Positions 10,101 through 27,906 of a DNA stretch of 64,000 bases are shown in pieces. The stretch comes from Verrucomicrobiaceae bacterium (GTDB lineage: Bacteria > Verrucomicrobiota > Verrucomicrobiia > Verrucomicrobiales > Akkermansiaceae). The stretch covers positions 62,001 through 126,000 of the forward strand of contig JAIXWR010000033.1 in NCBI GenBank assembly GCA_027491155.1, in the 5' to 3' direction. The translations under genes and the position numbers were made by a program. The notes under the pieces are model-generated. The model saw nothing but the letters and a program-made list of their open reading frames with translations. It searched no databases and was not told the DNA's origin. Every line of letters begins with the position of its first letter. Position 1 is the first letter of the stretch.

Positions 10101-11155
10101 GGGCGGAGTTCGCGGACGAGGCACTCGAAGGGGAGTTCCTGGTTTTCGACGGCTTCCAGCGCGGTATCGCGGACCTGGCGCAGCAGGCTTTCGAACACCG
10201 GGTCGCCCGAAAGATCGCTGCGGAGGATGAGGGAGTTGATGAAGACCCCGATCAGCGGCTCCATCTCGGCGCGGGTGCGGCCGGTGATCGGCGAGCCGAC
10301 GGCAATGTCGGTGCTGCCGGTGTAGCGGTGGAGCTGGACCTTGAAGGCGGCGAGCAGGAGGTGATAGAAGGTGGCTCCGTTGCGGCTTGCGATCGCTTGC
10401 AGGCGGTCCGTGAGTTCCCGTGGAAGCAGGGCGGAGATCAGGTCGCCGCGCCAGCTCTTGCGGGCGGGACGCGGATGGTCGGTCGGCAGGTCGAGTTCCG
10501 CCATGCCGCCGAGGCGGCGCTTCCAGTAGTCGAGCTGCCTGCGGATCTCCGGTCCTTCCAGCAGTTCTTTCTGCCAGACACTATAGTCGCCGTACTGGAT
10601 CGGCAGGGGGGCGAGCGGGATCTCCGACCCGTCGTGCAAGGCCTGATAGATCGCGGCCAGTTCCTCGGTCAGGACGGTCATCGAGGATCCGTCGAACAAC
10701 GCGTGGTGAACGGTGACGTGGAGGATGTGGGAGTCTCCCGAAAGGCGCAGCAATTCGGCGCGGATCAGCGGGAACTTGCCGAGCTTGAAGGGTCGCGTGG
10801 CCTCCAGTTCGCCCAGGCGATCGGCTTCCGCCTGGCGCAAGTCTTCCGGCAGACCGGCGAGGTCGATGACGGGCAATTCGAGGTTCAGCGAGGGAGCGAC
10901 CACCTGGAGCAACTCGTTGCCGGCTTCCTCGAAGCGGGTGCGCAGGGTCTCGTGGCGGTCGACGATCGCGTTCAGGGATCTTTCCAGCAATCCGACGTCG
11001 AGCGGTCCTTCCAGCCGGAAGCGCATCGGGACGTTGAAGGCCGAGACTTCGGGCTGGAGCTGCTCGAGGTACCAGAACACCTGCTGCGCGACCGAGGCCG
11101 GGAAGGCCAGGGTCTCCGCGGCGGCGGGATCGGTAGCGGCGGGCGCTTCGTTCAT
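7154..11155 (-). CDS. NRPS terminal module: C-A-PCP-TE
   Basis: About 1,333 residues: condensation domain with HHALFDG (about residue 152), adenylation domain with FTSGSTGKPKG (about 625), carrier domain with LGGHSL (serine about 1010) and thioesterase with GYSFGG (serine about 1150), a later LFDTQNP Asp and a GQHLTLF His. My reading of the ten-residue specificity code is DALWLGGTFK, close to Val-type codes such as DAFWLGGTFK; treat this as Val-like. The module should accept the chain from the upstream megasynthase, add one residue and release the product by hydrolysis or cyclisation. Start: ATG 11155 lies 4 nt after the stop of the upstream gene; an in-frame ATG at 11182 would overlap that gene by 23 nt and neither has a well-spaced Shine-Dalgarno. 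Last gene of the coupled operon. Confidence 0.93.
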   Translation of the reverse strand: MNEAPAATDPAAAETLAFPASVAQQVFWYLEQLQPEVSAFNVPMRFRLEGPLDVGLLERSLNAIVDRHETLRTRFEEAGNELLQVVAPSLNLELPVIDLAGLPEDLRQAEADRLGELEATRPFKLGKFPLIRAELLRLSGDSHILHVTVHHALFDGSSMTVLTEELAAIYQALHDGSEIPLAPLPIQYGDYSVWQKELLEGPEIRRQLDYWKRRLGGMAELDLPTDHPRPARKSWRGDLISALLPRELTDRLQAIASRNGATFYHLLLAAFKVQLHRYTGSTDIAVGSPITGRTRAEMEPLIGVFINSLILRSDLSGDPVFESLLRQVRDTALEAVENQELPFECLVRELRPDRDASRNPLFQVNFTHQRSFAKAGSFGGVELVPIPSRSPGAIFDLHFFMVERAEGWRVTCDFSTDLFERETARRMLGHFQRLLEDIAADPARPVSRLEILAEGEKQHLLGDWAGHRSDYPRDATIGQLFAATALASPDRIALESGDQRISYGQLHAEAAAIAKQLLDAGAAPGELVGLCARPSFEMIAGLLGILFAGGAYVPLDPDYPAERFNLLLEESGIRIALTTHSDWQAFGEWDGRLLRIPHGGSQAHLTELPQVAVTASHPAYLLFTSGSTGKPKGVLVPHRGVVRLVRGNDFIPITADDVFLLGAPLAFDASTLEIWGPLLNGGRLVIPDKGKDLDAIAAAVRGKGVTTLWLTAGLFQVMIEEHADSLKGLRHLLAGGDILSVPHVRRALEVLPDTTLVNGYGPTENTTFTTCHRITAADAERPSIPIGRPIANTGVVLLDELGRPVPAGIPGELHTGGDGLALGYHRDEALTAEKFIHHPQFGRLYKTGDLCRWLADGTIEFLGRRDQQVKVRGFRIELGEIESVIATHPEMRQVKVAVRGDGPESKRILAWAATVEGSALDAAALRTWLEHRLPSYLRPDGLAIVASFPVTANGKVDIASLPDPAEEPLVAAARPFAPPSGETEVRLAAMWAELLGLPSVGRDDNFFALGGHSLLALRLFSRISREFGRPLPLAALLTHPTVAGLASLLATQESPAVPVQGESKGHLVSLAEGGAAPPLYCIHGGDGGVLFYRSLAERMPHDGPLHAIESRALSSGGPIPETSVEETAAAYVKELLAVHPGGPLRLAGYSFGGVVAHEMACQLVAAGHEVDFLGLFDTQNPTAPAKRYSLPGRFGAFWQQQQDLPLPARLERLRERIAEGIATNRRVKEEVAAAMTQGPAEPHSDLRRVQVREENWRAMQAYRPRPFPGEIILFKAMTASDKVEWPEDYGWTPFAGRGLKIVPVPGQHLTLFDDGNVESLAAALADRLRDIGR

Positions 11156-11159
11156 CTCC

Positions 11160-20089
<8,930 letters not shown>

Positions 20090-20093
<4 letters not shown>

Positions 20094-21925
20094 CGCGGGG
20101 AGGGGCGGCGGAAATTCGAGAAGCCGGCGCGCTGGAGGCGGGCGCGGTTCTGGGTGGCGGAGGTCGCTGCGGCGGCTTGCGGGGCGAGGAGTTCGGCGAG
20201 GGCGCGGGCGCTCGGCCGTGCGAAGAGGTCGGTGATCGCGAGGTCGCGGCCGGTCATTTCGCGGAGCCGGACGTGGACCACGGCGAGGTGGATGGAGGTG
20301 CCGCCGAGGTCGAAGAAGTTGGCGTCGGGGTCGGAGACGGGATGGCCGAGGGTTTCGGACCAGAGGGCGAGGATGCGGGCGGCGGGGGTGTTTTGATCGG
20401 ACGGATGGGTCGGATCGGACCGATCTTCTTTCGCAAGCGCCAAGCGATCGATCTTGCCATTGGGCGTCAGCGGGAAGCTCTCCCGGAAGTGGAATTCGCC
20501 GGGCACCATGTAGGCAGGCAGCTTGTCTAACAGGTGCTGCTTGAGCGCTGCCGTCGTGGCGTCCCCCTGGACGTGGGCGATCAAGCGCCCTTCGTGGGCA
20601 AGCACCACGGCTTCGCGGACTAGGTTGTGCTGGCCGAGGGCGATCTCGATCTCCCCGAGTTCGATGCGGAAGCCGTTCACCTTCACCTGGTGGTCGGCGC
20701 GGCCGCGGAACTCGAGGGTGCCGCAAGTCAAGCGGCGGGCGAGGTCGCCGGTGCGGTAGAGGCTGTGGGCGAGGGCGAAGGCGCGGCGGGTCTTCTCCGG
20801 GTCGCCTAGGTAGCCGCCGCCGAGGCCGGCCCCCGCGATGCAGAGTTCGCCGAGTTCGCCATCGGGCACGGGTGCGAGATCCTCGTCGCGGATGGTCACC
20901 GTGACGTTCGGGATTTCCCGACCGAGCGGGACGAAGGGGAAGTCGTCGAGGTTGCCGCGGTGCAGGCGATGGAAGGCGCAGATGTCGGCGCACTCGGTGG
21001 GGCCGTAGGAGTTCATCACTTCCGCCTTGCAGGACGGATGCTCCAGCCAGGCGCGCAGGCGGGGGATCGAGATCGGCTCGCCGCCGAGGACGGCGAAGCG
21101 CAGCGAGGCAAGGTCGGCGTAGCCGTTGGCCGCGGCGGCATCGACCAGCGGATAGAAGGCGCTCGGGGTGCAGTTGAGGACGGTGACGCGGTGTTCGCGG
21201 ATCAGCCGTGAAATACGGGAGATGTCGTAGATGGCGGAGTCGTCGAGCACCAGACGGCCGCCGGTGAGGAGGGGGGCGAAGAAGTTCTTCTGGGTGAGGT
21301 CGAAGCTCGGCGAGCTGATGACGAGGGTGCTGTCATCGGGGCCGAGGCGCATTTCGCGGGCATACCAGTCGAGCAGGTTGGCGAAATTGCGGCGGAAGAC
21401 CGAGGCGGCCTTTGGCAGGCCGGTCGAGCCGGAGGTGAAGATGGCGTAGAGCGGATCGTCGGGAGTCGCCAGCGGGAGAACTGGATAGGCTGGGCTTTCG
21501 TGCGGATCGTTCGAGAGAACGTCGAGCACGCGGGTTGCACCGGCATCGCGGAAGATCTGCGCAAACTCATTCCGGCTCAGGATCCAGTCGACCGAGGCGG
21601 ACGAAATCATGTGGGCGAGGCGCTCGCGGGGGTAGGAAGGGTCGAGCGGAACGTATCCTGCTCCTGCTTTGACCACGGCCAGCAGGGCGACGAGGAGTTC
21701 AGGGGATCGGTCGAGCCCGAGCCCGACCCAGGTGCCGGGGGCTGCTCCCAGATCCCTGAGTTTCCCTGCCAAGCGGTTGGCACGGTCCTCCAACTCGCCC
21801 GCCGAGATCTGGCGGGCACCTGCAATCACAAGAGGCCGCTCCGGCGAGCGGGCGGCGAGGTTCTCGAAGGGCGCAAGGAGCCCGGCGAGGGCAGGGGGCT
21901 CTTGCATGGGGGGGGCGACGGTCAT
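20090..21925 (-). CDS. NRPS loading protein: A-PCP
   Basis: 611 residues containing an adenylation domain from near the N-terminus (FTSGSTGLPKA about residue 166, NSYGPTEC, YRTGDLARR, VNGFRIELGE, LTPNGKIDRLAL) and a carrier domain (FFDLGGTSIHLA). No condensation domain precedes the A domain, so it is the initiation module. My reading of the specificity code is DLKNVGSDIK. The Asp that binds the alpha-amino group is kept, so an amino acid is expected, but I cannot match the code to a known substrate. It is the first gene of the operon and its stop overlaps the start of the KS-bearing megasynthase (ATGA). The aminoacyl starter would pass directly to that KS. ATG 21925 is used; ATG 21907 is a possible alternative; neither shows a Shine-Dalgarno. 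Confidence 0.93.
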
Positions 21926-22182
21926 GCGAACGGCTGGGGAGTTGGAAGCTAACTTCGGATATCTAAAATTTTAGGAGAGGTCAATCAAAGCTTGAAGATC
22001 GTCCAGGGTGACGGATTCAGAGTCCCTAAGGCATGAAATAGAACTGGTCCAGCGGTCCGGGGCGGATGGATGGGTTGTATCATCTACCGGTCTGTGGAGT
22101 ATCACGCGATCTCGTATGGTTTGAAAATCTAAAATTTCTTGTCGGGATCGCGGAATCTTTTTAATCTCCGCGCCCTCAGCCC
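21926..22182. promoter_or_regulatory. AT-rich divergent control region between the NRPS and exopolysaccharide operons
   Basis: About 257 bp separate the diverging first genes of the two operons, and this is the most AT-rich stretch of the left half. It contains a perfect 12-bp palindrome ctaaaattttag (21963-21974) and an 11-bp direct repeat atctaaaattt (21961-21971 and 22127-22137), one copy near each divergent gene. The arrangement suggests operators or promoter elements for shared control; no -35/-10 pair can be assigned with confidence. Confidence 0.4.
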
Positions 22183-23430
22183 ATGTTCCACCTCGTGCCA
22201 CGTGCCCCCCGGGTGGTGCCCCTGATGTTTGCGGCCCTTGCCGCCGGCTCATCGGTGCCCTTGTCGGGCGAGGAGCTTCCTTCCGCCGTCTCCGGACGCT
22301 TGGACGGGGAGGTGGACACGCGTGTTTCTCCTTCCGGCAGTCCCCGGCTGGATCCGGGGCTCGGCGAGACCCGGAGCGATGAGCTGCAGCTGAAGCTCGC
22401 GGTCTCCGCGGCTTACGACGACAACATCTTCCTGAGCGCGACCAATCCCCAGTCGGATCTCGTGGCGCGGGTTGGCGCCTCGGTGGCTTACCGGAAAGGC
22501 GACAAGCTCGAAGGGCAAGGGGGCTACCTCGAGGTGGCCTACCGGCCGACCGTGGTCAAGTTCGCGGACCACGACGACAACGACCGGATCGATCAGGAAG
22601 CCGAGTGGGAAGCCGGCTGGCGAGGCAAGGCGATCCGTTTTGCCTATTCCGGCACCTTCAGCCAGCTCGGCGATGCCACCGCCGACACGGGCACCTTGAC
22701 CGACCGGACCGAGCTTTCGAACAGCGTGCGCATCGCCTGGTCGCCCCGCGAGAAGATCGCGGTGGAGTTGGCCGCCGGCCACGACTCGATGGACTACGAT
22801 TCCGCCGCTTTTGCCGACTCGAGCATGAGCTACGGCGAGGTGGCGCTGCGCTATGCCTACTCCCCGAAGACCCGGCTCGGGTTGATCTACAAGGCGGGGC
22901 GCTTCGAAGTCGACGGGGCGGGCGATCAGACCGTCCACCGGTCGACCGCGCGCATCGAGTGGAACCCGACGCGAAAGACGAGCATCGACGTCGAGGCGGG
23001 TTTCGAGCACCGGAACTTCGACAACGGCTCCGACACCACCCCGGTGGTGGAAGCCCGCTTCGGCTGGATGCCGCGGGAAGGGACCGAGCTTTACCTGAGC
23101 GGCTACCGTCGTGAACAGGCGTCCGCTTTCCTGCCGGGGCAGAACTACACCCAAGGCGGCATCGCGATGGGAATCTCCCAACGGCTCGGCGGGAAGTGGA
23201 CCGGCAAGCTCGAGGGCGGCCTGGAACGTGCTGAATACAGCCGCGTTTCGGGCACCGGCCCGGCCGGTCGGGTCGACCGCATCCGCTTCATCCGCCCCTC
23301 GCTGGAATACCGGTTCACCGACGATTTCAGCATGGGCCTCTACTACCGCTATTCCGAGAACCGTTCGAACAACCCCGCCTTCGGCTACGAAAGCCACAGC
23401 GGCGGCGTCGAGATGGGCTACCAGTTCTAA
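22183..23430 (+). CDS. Outer-membrane beta-barrel protein of the exopolysaccharide locus
   Basis: 415 residues with a signal peptide (n-region MFHLVPRAPR, cleavage near residue 30). The mature part is a series of amphipathic strands with alternating aromatic and polar residues, beginning with the YDDNIFLSATNP motif typical of outer-membrane beta-barrels in EPS and PEP-CTERM loci, and ending in Phe (MGYQF), as outer-membrane barrels usually do. First gene of the plus-strand EPS operon, 13 nt before the export protein gene. Likely an outer-membrane pore or secretin-like partner for polysaccharide release; the exact role is inferred from context. Confidence 0.8.
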   Translation: MFHLVPRAPRVVPLMFAALAAGSSVPLSGEELPSAVSGRLDGEVDTRVSPSGSPRLDPGLGETRSDELQLKLAVSAAYDDNIFLSATNPQSDLVARVGASVAYRKGDKLEGQGGYLEVAYRPTVVKFADHDDNDRIDQEAEWEAGWRGKAIRFAYSGTFSQLGDATADTGTLTDRTELSNSVRIAWSPREKIAVELAAGHDSMDYDSAAFADSSMSYGEVALRYAYSPKTRLGLIYKAGRFEVDGAGDQTVHRSTARIEWNPTRKTSIDVEAGFEHRNFDNGSDTTPVVEARFGWMPREGTELYLSGYRREQASAFLPGQNYTQGGIAMGISQRLGGKWTGKLEGGLERAEYSRVSGTGPAGRVDRIRFIRPSLEYRFTDDFSMGLYYRYSENRSNNPAFGYESHSGGVEMGYQF

Positions 23431-23443
23431 TCCCCCCCGTTCC

Positions 23444-24019
23444 ATGAAATCGAAGATCCTCCTGATCGCGGGCCTGCTTCTCGCTGCCTTGTCAACCGCA
23501 CTTCCGGCGCAGTCGCCCGGTGCCGGACGTGCTTCCGGCATCATCGGCAAGCTCGATACCGTCGAAATCCGCGTCTTCCGCGAGGACGACCTGACCACGG
23601 CCGGCCAGCTTTCCCCCGACGGCACCATTTCGATGCCGCTGATCGGCGCGGTCAAGCTGGCCGGGCTGACCACCGACCAGGCGGCTGCGGCCATCACGGC
23701 CAAGTTGAAGGACGGGTATCTGGTCAATCCGCAGGTCAGCGTCTCGATCGAAGCGCGGGTCCGGCGGACGGTCACGGTGCTGGGCCAGGCCCAGAGCCCC
23801 GGGGTGTTCGAACTTCCCGCCGACCGGCAGCTGACCGTGGTGGAAGCGATCGGCATGGCCGGCGGGGCGACCCGCATTGCCAACACCAAGAAGATTTCCC
23901 TCAAGCGCCGGGGCGGGACCGTGCAGCAGATCAACCTGAAGGACATCACCTCCGGCAAGACGGCCGACATCGTCCTGCGGGACGGCGACGTGCTGTCGAT
24001 TCCCGAGAGCCTGTTCTGA
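23444..24019 (+). CDS. Polysaccharide export protein (Wza/ExoF type, SLBB domain)
   Basis: 191 residues from ATG 23444, with a clear signal peptide (MKSKILLIAGLLLAALSTALPAQS). The Poly_export domain (GKLDTVEIRVFREDDLT...GTISMPLIGAVKLAGLT) is followed by one SLBB domain (RTVTVLGQAQSPGVFELP...TVVEAIGMAGG). No lipobox Cys is seen, so it is probably a soluble or membrane-associated periplasmic export component. It lies between the barrel gene and the Wzz-like gene and would form the periplasmic/outer-membrane part of the export channel. Confidence 0.9.
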   Translation: MKSKILLIAGLLLAALSTALPAQSPGAGRASGIIGKLDTVEIRVFREDDLTTAGQLSPDGTISMPLIGAVKLAGLTTDQAAAAITAKLKDGYLVNPQVSVSIEARVRRTVTVLGQAQSPGVFELPADRQLTVVEAIGMAGGATRIANTKKISLKRRGGTVQQINLKDITSGKTADIVLRDGDVLSIPESLF

Positions 24020-24041
24020 TCCCCATTCCGCTTCCTCTCCG

Positions 24042-26255
24042 ATGGCCTCCCCCCGAAAAACGGAATCCCTTGTCACCTCGTCGCCGCCGCGCCACGAGCT
24101 GGCAAATGTCGAGCCCACCCTGTATTTGCCCAAGGTCGAGCCCGGCCTGCTGTTCGGCATCCTGCTGCGCCGAGGCTGGCTGGTCTTGCTCGGCATGGTG
24201 ATCGCGGTCGCCGGTGCGGCCTGGTATGCGAAGACCGCCCCGAAGATTTATGTCTCGTCCGGTTCGGTCGAGGTGAGCAGCCATGCGCCGCGGGTGCTGA
24301 ACATCGACGGCGTCTCCTCCGAAGACCCGAAGGACCTCGAGGAGTTGCGCACAATTGAAGGGAACATGGTTTCCGACGGCGTGCTGCTCCGGGTAGCCCG
24401 GGCGAACGGCTTGTTCGAAGCCGCGGATTTCGCACGTGCCGGAGCGAGCGAGCAAGGCGTCGTCGAGCTGCTGAAAAGCCGAGTTCAAGTTGAGCTCATC
24501 CGTGGAACGCGCAAGATCGGGATCGCGGTGGAGGACACCGATCCCCGGCGGGCGAAGCGGCTGGTGGAATCGATCATCGCCGAGTACGACGTCTGGATCA
24601 AAGAGCGTCGCGAGGAGTTGGTGCGGCGGGCGAACGAGGGGCTTGCGACCGAGGAGGAGAAACTCCGTGGTGCGATGGCGGCGGCGGAAACCCGGTTGCA
24701 GGAGTTCCGGGAGGCACATCCGGTTCCCGGTTTGGAGGGTCGCGAAGGCTCCGGCCCGGTGACCGACCAGCTCGGCACGCTCAACAGCCAGCTGACCCGG
24801 GCCAAGTCCGAGCGCCTGCGGCTCGAAGCCGAGTTCGAGTCCTTCAAGAAGTTCGATGCCGAGGATCCCGATTCGCTCGGCGGGATCGCCGCCACCGCCC
24901 GCTCGGAGGAAGTGCTCGCGCTTTCCCGGGCGCTGCAGGCGAAAGAGCTGGAGTTCGCCCGGGTCAAGGAGCGCTACCTTCACAAGCATCCCGTCTACAA
25001 GGAAACCGCCCAGGAGGTGGCCAGCCTGAAGCAGGACCTGGTGGAAGCCGTTCACTCGGCCGGCCAGGCGCTTGAGAAAAGCTATCACGTCGCGCTCGAA
25101 AACGAGGCGAAGCTCGAGAAGGAGGTGAACGGTGCGCGCACCGTGGCGATCGGCGTGGAAGGCATCCGGGCACAGTTCGACGCGCTGAAGCGCGAAGCGG
25201 AAGCGGCCCGCGAACTGCACGGAACCGTGGACCGCCGGCTGCGGGAGACGGCCTTGGTCAGCGCCGTCGCGGCCTCGGCGATCGCGTTGGCGGATCCGCC
25301 CTTCGTTCCGGAGAAGGCTTCCAAGCCCAACAAGAAGGTTCTGCTGCCTTTGGCCGGTTTCGCCGGCATGATGGCGGGCATGATGCTGCTGGTCGGATTG
25401 GAAATGGGCGACGGGCGGGTGCGCGACTCCGCCGCGGCGGCCCGGGCGACCGGGGTGCCGATGCTTGCCAGCCTGCCGCCCTTCGAGTCCGGCCGGGAAG
25501 GGGACATGGTGCTGCTTTCCTCGCCTTCTTCCCCGACTGCCGAAGCTTTCCGCCGACTGCGCGCGGTGCTGCTCCCGCCGCCCGCCAAGCCGGGTGCGCG
25601 CACGGTGCTCTTTGCCAGCGCCGGACCGGGCGAGGGTCGCTCGCTTTGTGCGATGAACTATGCGGCATCTCTCGCCATGCAGGGCCAGCGGACCTTGCTG
25701 CTGGATGCCGACATGCGCCGGCCGGGCCTGAGCCGCGAGCACCTGGGCAGCGGCTTCAGCGGGTTGGGCGACTATCTCAGCGGCGAGGCGGATCCGGCCA
25801 AGGCCTGCTTCCCGACGGCGCTACCGAACCTTTACCTCCTTTCTTCGGGTGAAATGCGGAACGACGCCGCCGAACTGCTGGCGGGCACCCGTTTCGCGGT
25901 GCTGCTCGAGGACGCCTACCGCTACTTCGACGCCGTGGTGATCGACAGCCCGCCCGTGCTGGCGGTCAGCGACGCGCTGGCCGTGTCGCGCTATGCCGAC
26001 CGCGTTTGCATGGTGGTCCGGCAGGAGGCCACGGAGCGTCGCAGCTTGAAGAAGGCGGCCGATCTGGTCCGCTCGGCGGGCGGGAATCTCGTCGGCTTCA
26101 TCTGGAACGAGTCCCCTGCAAAGTCGAAGGGCCAGCCGGCTCCCGAGCCGGTCGTTCCCTTCAGCCACCCCGCACTTGCAGGGCCGGAATCCTCCAAGAC
26201 CGTGGCCGCCGGTGCCGATCCCGACGGGGAAATCGAATCTTCCTCGATCGCGTAA
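24042..26255 (+). CDS. Chain-length determinant / BY-kinase-like protein (Wzz-CpsD fusion) with altered P-loop
   Basis: 737 residues. The N-terminal Wzz domain has a membrane segment after the RRGWLVLLGMV start, a long charged coiled-coil region (about 180-410), a second membrane segment (LPLAGFAGMMAGMMLLVGL) and a C-terminal CpsD-like ATPase. The Walker A reads GPGEGRSL instead of the usual GEGKST, so the invariant Lys is Arg (CGC). Walker A' (LLLDADMRRP) and Walker B (VVIDSPPVL) are intact. The C-terminal tail (GEIESSSIA) lacks the usual Tyr cluster. Expected to control polymer length and export; whether it is an active tyrosine kinase is doubtful. Confidence 0.88.
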   Translation: MASPRKTESLVTSSPPRHELANVEPTLYLPKVEPGLLFGILLRRGWLVLLGMVIAVAGAAWYAKTAPKIYVSSGSVEVSSHAPRVLNIDGVSSEDPKDLEELRTIEGNMVSDGVLLRVARANGLFEAADFARAGASEQGVVELLKSRVQVELIRGTRKIGIAVEDTDPRRAKRLVESIIAEYDVWIKERREELVRRANEGLATEEEKLRGAMAAAETRLQEFREAHPVPGLEGREGSGPVTDQLGTLNSQLTRAKSERLRLEAEFESFKKFDAEDPDSLGGIAATARSEEVLALSRALQAKELEFARVKERYLHKHPVYKETAQEVASLKQDLVEAVHSAGQALEKSYHVALENEAKLEKEVNGARTVAIGVEGIRAQFDALKREAEAARELHGTVDRRLRETALVSAVAASAIALADPPFVPEKASKPNKKVLLPLAGFAGMMAGMMLLVGLEMGDGRVRDSAAAARATGVPMLASLPPFESGREGDMVLLSSPSSPTAEAFRRLRAVLLPPPAKPGARTVLFASAGPGEGRSLCAMNYAASLAMQGQRTLLLDADMRRPGLSREHLGSGFSGLGDYLSGEADPAKACFPTALPNLYLLSSGEMRNDAAELLAGTRFAVLLEDAYRYFDAVVIDSPPVLAVSDALAVSRYADRVCMVVRQEATERRSLKKAADLVRSAGGNLVGFIWNESPAKSKGQPAPEPVVPFSHPALAGPESSKTVAAGADPDGEIESSSIA

Positions 26256-26354
26256 TGGACTTTCCGGCCCGCATCCTGCTACTTTCCCGCCGTGTCACGG
26301 TTTCCCCTGCCGTGACGGCATCCCCCGCAGATTTCCCCCCCATCCCCCCGAACC

Positions 26355-27881
26355 ATGAACTGTGCTCCCCCCGCACCTGTCGTGGAGAAAAACGCACCCG
26401 CGTCTTTCCCAGCGGCAAGCCCTTCCGTCACTGACGAGAATGCCCGGCCCTTCTCGCTTCGCCACCGGCACCGCCCGTGGGTCGCGCACCAGAAGCTCGT
26501 CGCCGTCAGCTTTCTCGGCGATGCCGCCATCGTCTTCATCTCGATGCTGGTCGCCTACCTGCTCCGCTTCGAATCGAAGCTGCAGTACATCGGCGTCGAC
26601 GACCCGGAGATCAATCTTCGCGCCTACCTCGGGCACGTGATCTTCGGCGGCTCCCTGATGCTGGTGCTGCTCGCCAACTTCCGCGTCCACGATCCGCGGA
26701 ACTACCTCGCGATCCGCCGGACCTTTACCGTGATCGTCAAGACCTGCGCCATCTGGCTGGTGGCCTTCCTCGGTGTCGCCCTGATTCTCAAGCTCAGCCC
26801 GTCGATCTCCCGCGCCTACTGCGTGCTGGCGGGGGTGATCGCGATGGCGCTGCTCTGCGGCTGGCGCTGGTTCCTCTATTGCGTCCTGCGCCGCGATTCC
26901 TTTGCCAAGGCGCTCCGCCAGAAGGCGATCTTCGTCGGCTGGAACGAGGAGTGCGGCCGTGCGATCGAGCGCTTCAGCGAAGGGCGCGCCCAGCAGATCA
27001 GCGTCCACGGCGTGATCCTGCCGCCGGGCGGAAAGCTCGATGCCGAAACTCCCTCCAACGTCCCGGTGCTCGGGAGCTACGATTCCCTGCGCGAGATCGT
27101 GCGGAATTCCGGTGCCGACCTGATCATGGCCGTCGACGGCTGCATGGACCGCCACCAGATGCTCATGCTCGCGGAGACCTGCGGCAAGGAGTTCGTCGAC
27201 TTCAAGCTCGTCCCGAGCTGCTTCCAGATCCTGGTTTCCGGCCTTCAGCTCGAGAACTTCCACGGCATGCCCGTGCTCGGCATCGGCAAGCTGCCGCTCC
27301 ACCACGCCTTCAACAACGCCTTGAAGCGCGCCATCGACATCGTCGGCGCCCTGGTCGGCTTGATCCTGTTCGCCCCGGCGATCGCGGTCTTCTGCGCGAT
27401 GGTCTGGCTGGAGTCGCGCGGCCCGGTCTTCTACAAGCAGCGCCGCATCGGCCTGAACGGCCGGCCCTTCGACATCTACAAGATCCGCTCGATGCGCCTG
27501 GATGCGGAAGCCGCGGGAACTCCCGGCTGGACTGTCAAGGACGACCCGCGCCGCCTCAAGGTGGGCACCTTCATGCGCGAATGGAACATCGACGAGCTGC
27601 CGCAGTTCCTCAACGTGCTGCGCGGCGAGATGAGCCTCGTCGGCCCGCGTCCGGAGCGCCCCGAGCTGATCGAGGGCTTCAAGGAGGAGATCCCCCACTA
27701 CAACGTCCGCCACAACATCAAGCCGGGCGTCACCGGCTGGGCCCAGGTCAACGGCCTGCGCGGCGACACCTGCCTGCGGGAGCGCGTGAAGTTCGACCTC
27801 GACTACATCGAGAACTGGAACTTCTTCCTCGATCTCCAGATCATGGTGATGACCTTCATCAACCGGAAAGGCGCTTGTTAG
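26355..27881 (+). CDS. Polyprenyl-phosphate sugar-1-phosphate transferase (WbaP/WcaJ type)
   Basis: 508 residues. Four N-terminal membrane helices, a CoA-binding-like middle domain (KAIFVGWNEECGRAIERF) and a C-terminal bacterial sugar transferase domain with its membrane helix (RAIDIVGALVGLILF) and motifs FYKQRRIGLNGRPF, LPQFLNVLRGEMSLVGPRPE and KPGVTGWAQVNG. Transfers a hexose-1-phosphate to undecaprenyl phosphate at the inner membrane, the first step of repeat-unit synthesis. Lies about 100 bp after the Wzz-like gene and 25 bp before the flippase gene. Confidence 0.93.
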   Translation: MNCAPPAPVVEKNAPASFPAASPSVTDENARPFSLRHRHRPWVAHQKLVAVSFLGDAAIVFISMLVAYLLRFESKLQYIGVDDPEINLRAYLGHVIFGGSLMLVLLANFRVHDPRNYLAIRRTFTVIVKTCAIWLVAFLGVALILKLSPSISRAYCVLAGVIAMALLCGWRWFLYCVLRRDSFAKALRQKAIFVGWNEECGRAIERFSEGRAQQISVHGVILPPGGKLDAETPSNVPVLGSYDSLREIVRNSGADLIMAVDGCMDRHQMLMLAETCGKEFVDFKLVPSCFQILVSGLQLENFHGMPVLGIGKLPLHHAFNNALKRAIDIVGALVGLILFAPAIAVFCAMVWLESRGPVFYKQRRIGLNGRPFDIYKIRSMRLDAEAAGTPGWTVKDDPRRLKVGTFMREWNIDELPQFLNVLRGEMSLVGPRPERPELIEGFKEEIPHYNVRHNIKPGVTGWAQVNGLRGDTCLRERVKFDLDYIENWNFFLDLQIMVMTFINRKGAC

Positions 27882-27906
27882 GATTGGCCTTTTCCCCGCG
27901 GCGGCT

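Noticed and set aside
20094-20993. N-terminal extension of the PKS-NRPS megasynthase by about 300 residues
   Set aside because: The extra sequence is Arg/Pro-rich, antisense-frame-like and overlaps the coding region of the loading A-PCP gene. The ATGA start at 20093 is followed at once by KS homology.
21971-22252. Small minus-strand ORF (93 codons) in the divergent gap
   Set aside because: No homology signals, overlaps the start of the outer-membrane barrel gene and lies in the AT-rich control region.
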